Shown here piece after piece: positions 53,826 through 55,000 of a stretch of 55,000 nt of DNA (the first letter of the stretch is position 1; each line of letters opens with the position of its first letter). The stretch comes from Basidiobolus meristosporus CBS 931.73 (taxonomy: Eukaryota; Basidiobolomycota; Basidiobolomycetes; Basidiobolales; Basidiobolaceae). The notes beneath the pieces are model-generated. The model saw nothing but the letters and a program-made list of their open reading frames with translations, was not told where the DNA came from and did no database searches. The stretch covers positions 1 to 55,000 of the forward strand of contig MCFE01000593.1 of NCBI GenBank assembly GCA_002104905.1, written 5' to 3'. The translations under genes were made by a program, and so were the position numbers.

Positions 53826-55000
53826 ATGGAAGAGGTACAGCAGCTTCTTAAAAGGGCAGAGGCCTGTCAGGGAGATGGCGTTTTTGGAGTAGGTCCCGCG
53901 TTTCCTCTTTTGGTTACCCCTTTACTGATATCTCTGTCCTCCCTGTAGGACGCATATTTCATGTACTTGAATGTTCTGGAGGTGGCCACAAAGCAGCTGC
54001 GTTCCGTTGTGTTTGATAGAGAAGGTAAGGGGCGTTTCGGTTGTTGGCGACCCTGGTATTTTGGGATGGCCGCTTATTTCCATACGCCTAGTTGTCATAA
54101 AGAAGCCGCGCCAGATCAACCTCCTGTTTGCCTCGTGCCAGAGGTCGCTCTCTGAGGCACAGACAATCGTTCAGACACATTCGATGAACATAGAAACGCA
54201 AAGTTTGGCCGACCAGAGCACCCACCAGCCTGAACAAGCCGTTCCCAACGAGGTGGAGTTCCGATACCAAACAAGCGCCCCCAGAAAACGAATGGTCGCA
54301 ACGAAGCCTTTGAAAAGACTTGCCATTGTTCATGACCACTTCCAACCAATCGCAGGGGGAAGCCATGGTATGGTTCGAATCAATCCACCCCGTCCTGATG
54401 CCAGTCACTAACGCTCACTCTCACCAATTCAAAGATTGGAGTTTCGAGGATTCGGAGCCATCCACGTCCCCAGAGAATGAGATGTTCAACGGGATATCAC
54501 CACCGACTTCCCCTCACTTGAACACATTCTCCCCGCCAGACTCGCCCAACTACCATTCCCACCAGTCGACCACGCTGTCCATACCAAATACCATGATCCT
54601 CCCGCAGCAAACGTACATCCATATCGTCCCAGAGGGGAGCGTGGATCCATTAAATCTCGTGCCGGCACAGATGGGCGACGATGAGGTTTCGAAAGGCCAA
54701 TACGTCCCGGTGATCCCCAAATCCCCCTTGCTTATCAGCTACCACACGCTGAGCGAGAAGCTGGAGGCCGTCAACAGTGAGATGGTGCTTTTGCACAATG
54801 TGTGTCGAAAGAACTCTGTACATACGCCAAGGTCTGCCCGGAAGGAAGATCCGGCGGTGATTGAAAAGGCCCAGAGCCTCAACCTGACCATCACCGAAAC
54901 CCAGTCGACGTTGGGCAAGATCAACAACCTGGTGCAGCTTGCTGCTGCGTCCACCCACATCACCGCCTTCTCGCCCCGGCTAGTTGCCTACCAGCTGACC
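53826..55000 (+). CDS. MIT-RasGEF-like protein, 5' part (runs off window)
   Basis: Exons 53826-53888, 53949-54024, 54092-54367 and 54435 to beyond 55000; introns of 60-67 nt, GT-AG, phases consistent, the last with CACTAAC before its acceptor. 327 residues are visible. Residues 1-75 (MEEVQQLLKRAEACQ, then DAYFMYLNVLEVATKQL and FASCQRSLSEAQTIV) look like a MIT-type three-helix bundle, which usually binds ESCRT-III tails. A Ser/Pro-rich, probably disordered stretch follows (SPPTSP, SPPDSP). Near the end, SEKLEAVNSEMVLL and ITAFSPRLVAYQLT resemble the start of a RasGEF catalytic domain, where such a SP..VA.QLT segment is typical. The protein would activate a Ras-like GTPase at membranes. The start of the catalytic domain only is seen, so the RasGEF call is moderate; the MIT call depends on splicing exon 1, which restores one frame. 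Confidence 0.55.

Noticed and set aside
53662-53892. 76-codon frame PLSFLFSS as a protein
   Set aside because: It is the translation of the polypyrimidine repeat.
54486-54963. Minus-strand frames of 60-102 codons at the right end
   Set aside because: They lie opposite the open, spliced RasGEF-like exon and have no recognisable content.

Overview
The window looks like nuclear DNA of a filamentous fungus. Three host-type genes at the right end (49.3-55.0 kb) are CpG-rich, carry short GT-AG introns (about 53-87 nt, some with a CTAAC branch point), and encode a NIPA/DUF803-like membrane protein, a fungal-type MscS channel with an EF-hand-like region, and a MIT-RasGEF-like signalling protein. I cannot narrow the organism further. 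The first ~48 kb is AT-richer, strongly CpG-depleted and almost entirely transposable elements (TEs) inserted into one another.

Layout. 1-11.5 kb: rearranged, inactivated copies of a Tnp2/Plavaka-like (CACTA-type) DNA transposon with two head-to-head genes, the transposase and a second unrecognised gene. 11.5-20.5 kb: an old Ty1/copia element (Copia-B) split by a younger one (Copia-A, flanked by a perfect CTTTT duplication). 20.5-27.6 kb: a Ty3/gypsy element (Gypsy-1) hit by a 1.08 kb solo LTR, a Copia-B-family solo LTR (AGTAC duplication) and a 701-bp hairpin MITE at a TA site. 27.7-29.6 kb: the 3' end of a second gypsy element (Gypsy-2); its LTR is the family of the ~1.07 kb solo LTRs. 30.4-47.6 kb: a four-level nest, Copia-H containing Copia-G (TGTCT duplication), containing Copia-F (CTTTA), containing a gag-only element E (GATT/GATTT). 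Element E carries the only long TE reading frame that looks fully open (400 codons).

47.6-49.3 kb is a transition zone without a confidently assigned gene. NIPA-like (49330-50727, +) and MscS (50965-52925, -) are convergent. MscS and the RasGEF-like gene (53826 to the window end, +) are divergent, with a 42-bp polypyrimidine tandem repeat just upstream of the latter.

I see no operons, CRISPR arrays, rRNA or tRNA genes. The main interest is the two-gene DNA transposon, half-tRNA (initiator Met) priming of the copia families, the CYGG-type target site of the Gypsy-2 LTR family, and the gag-only derivative E, in which a deletion fused gag to LTR sequence. All reconstructions were made by eye from the sequence; no database search was run.
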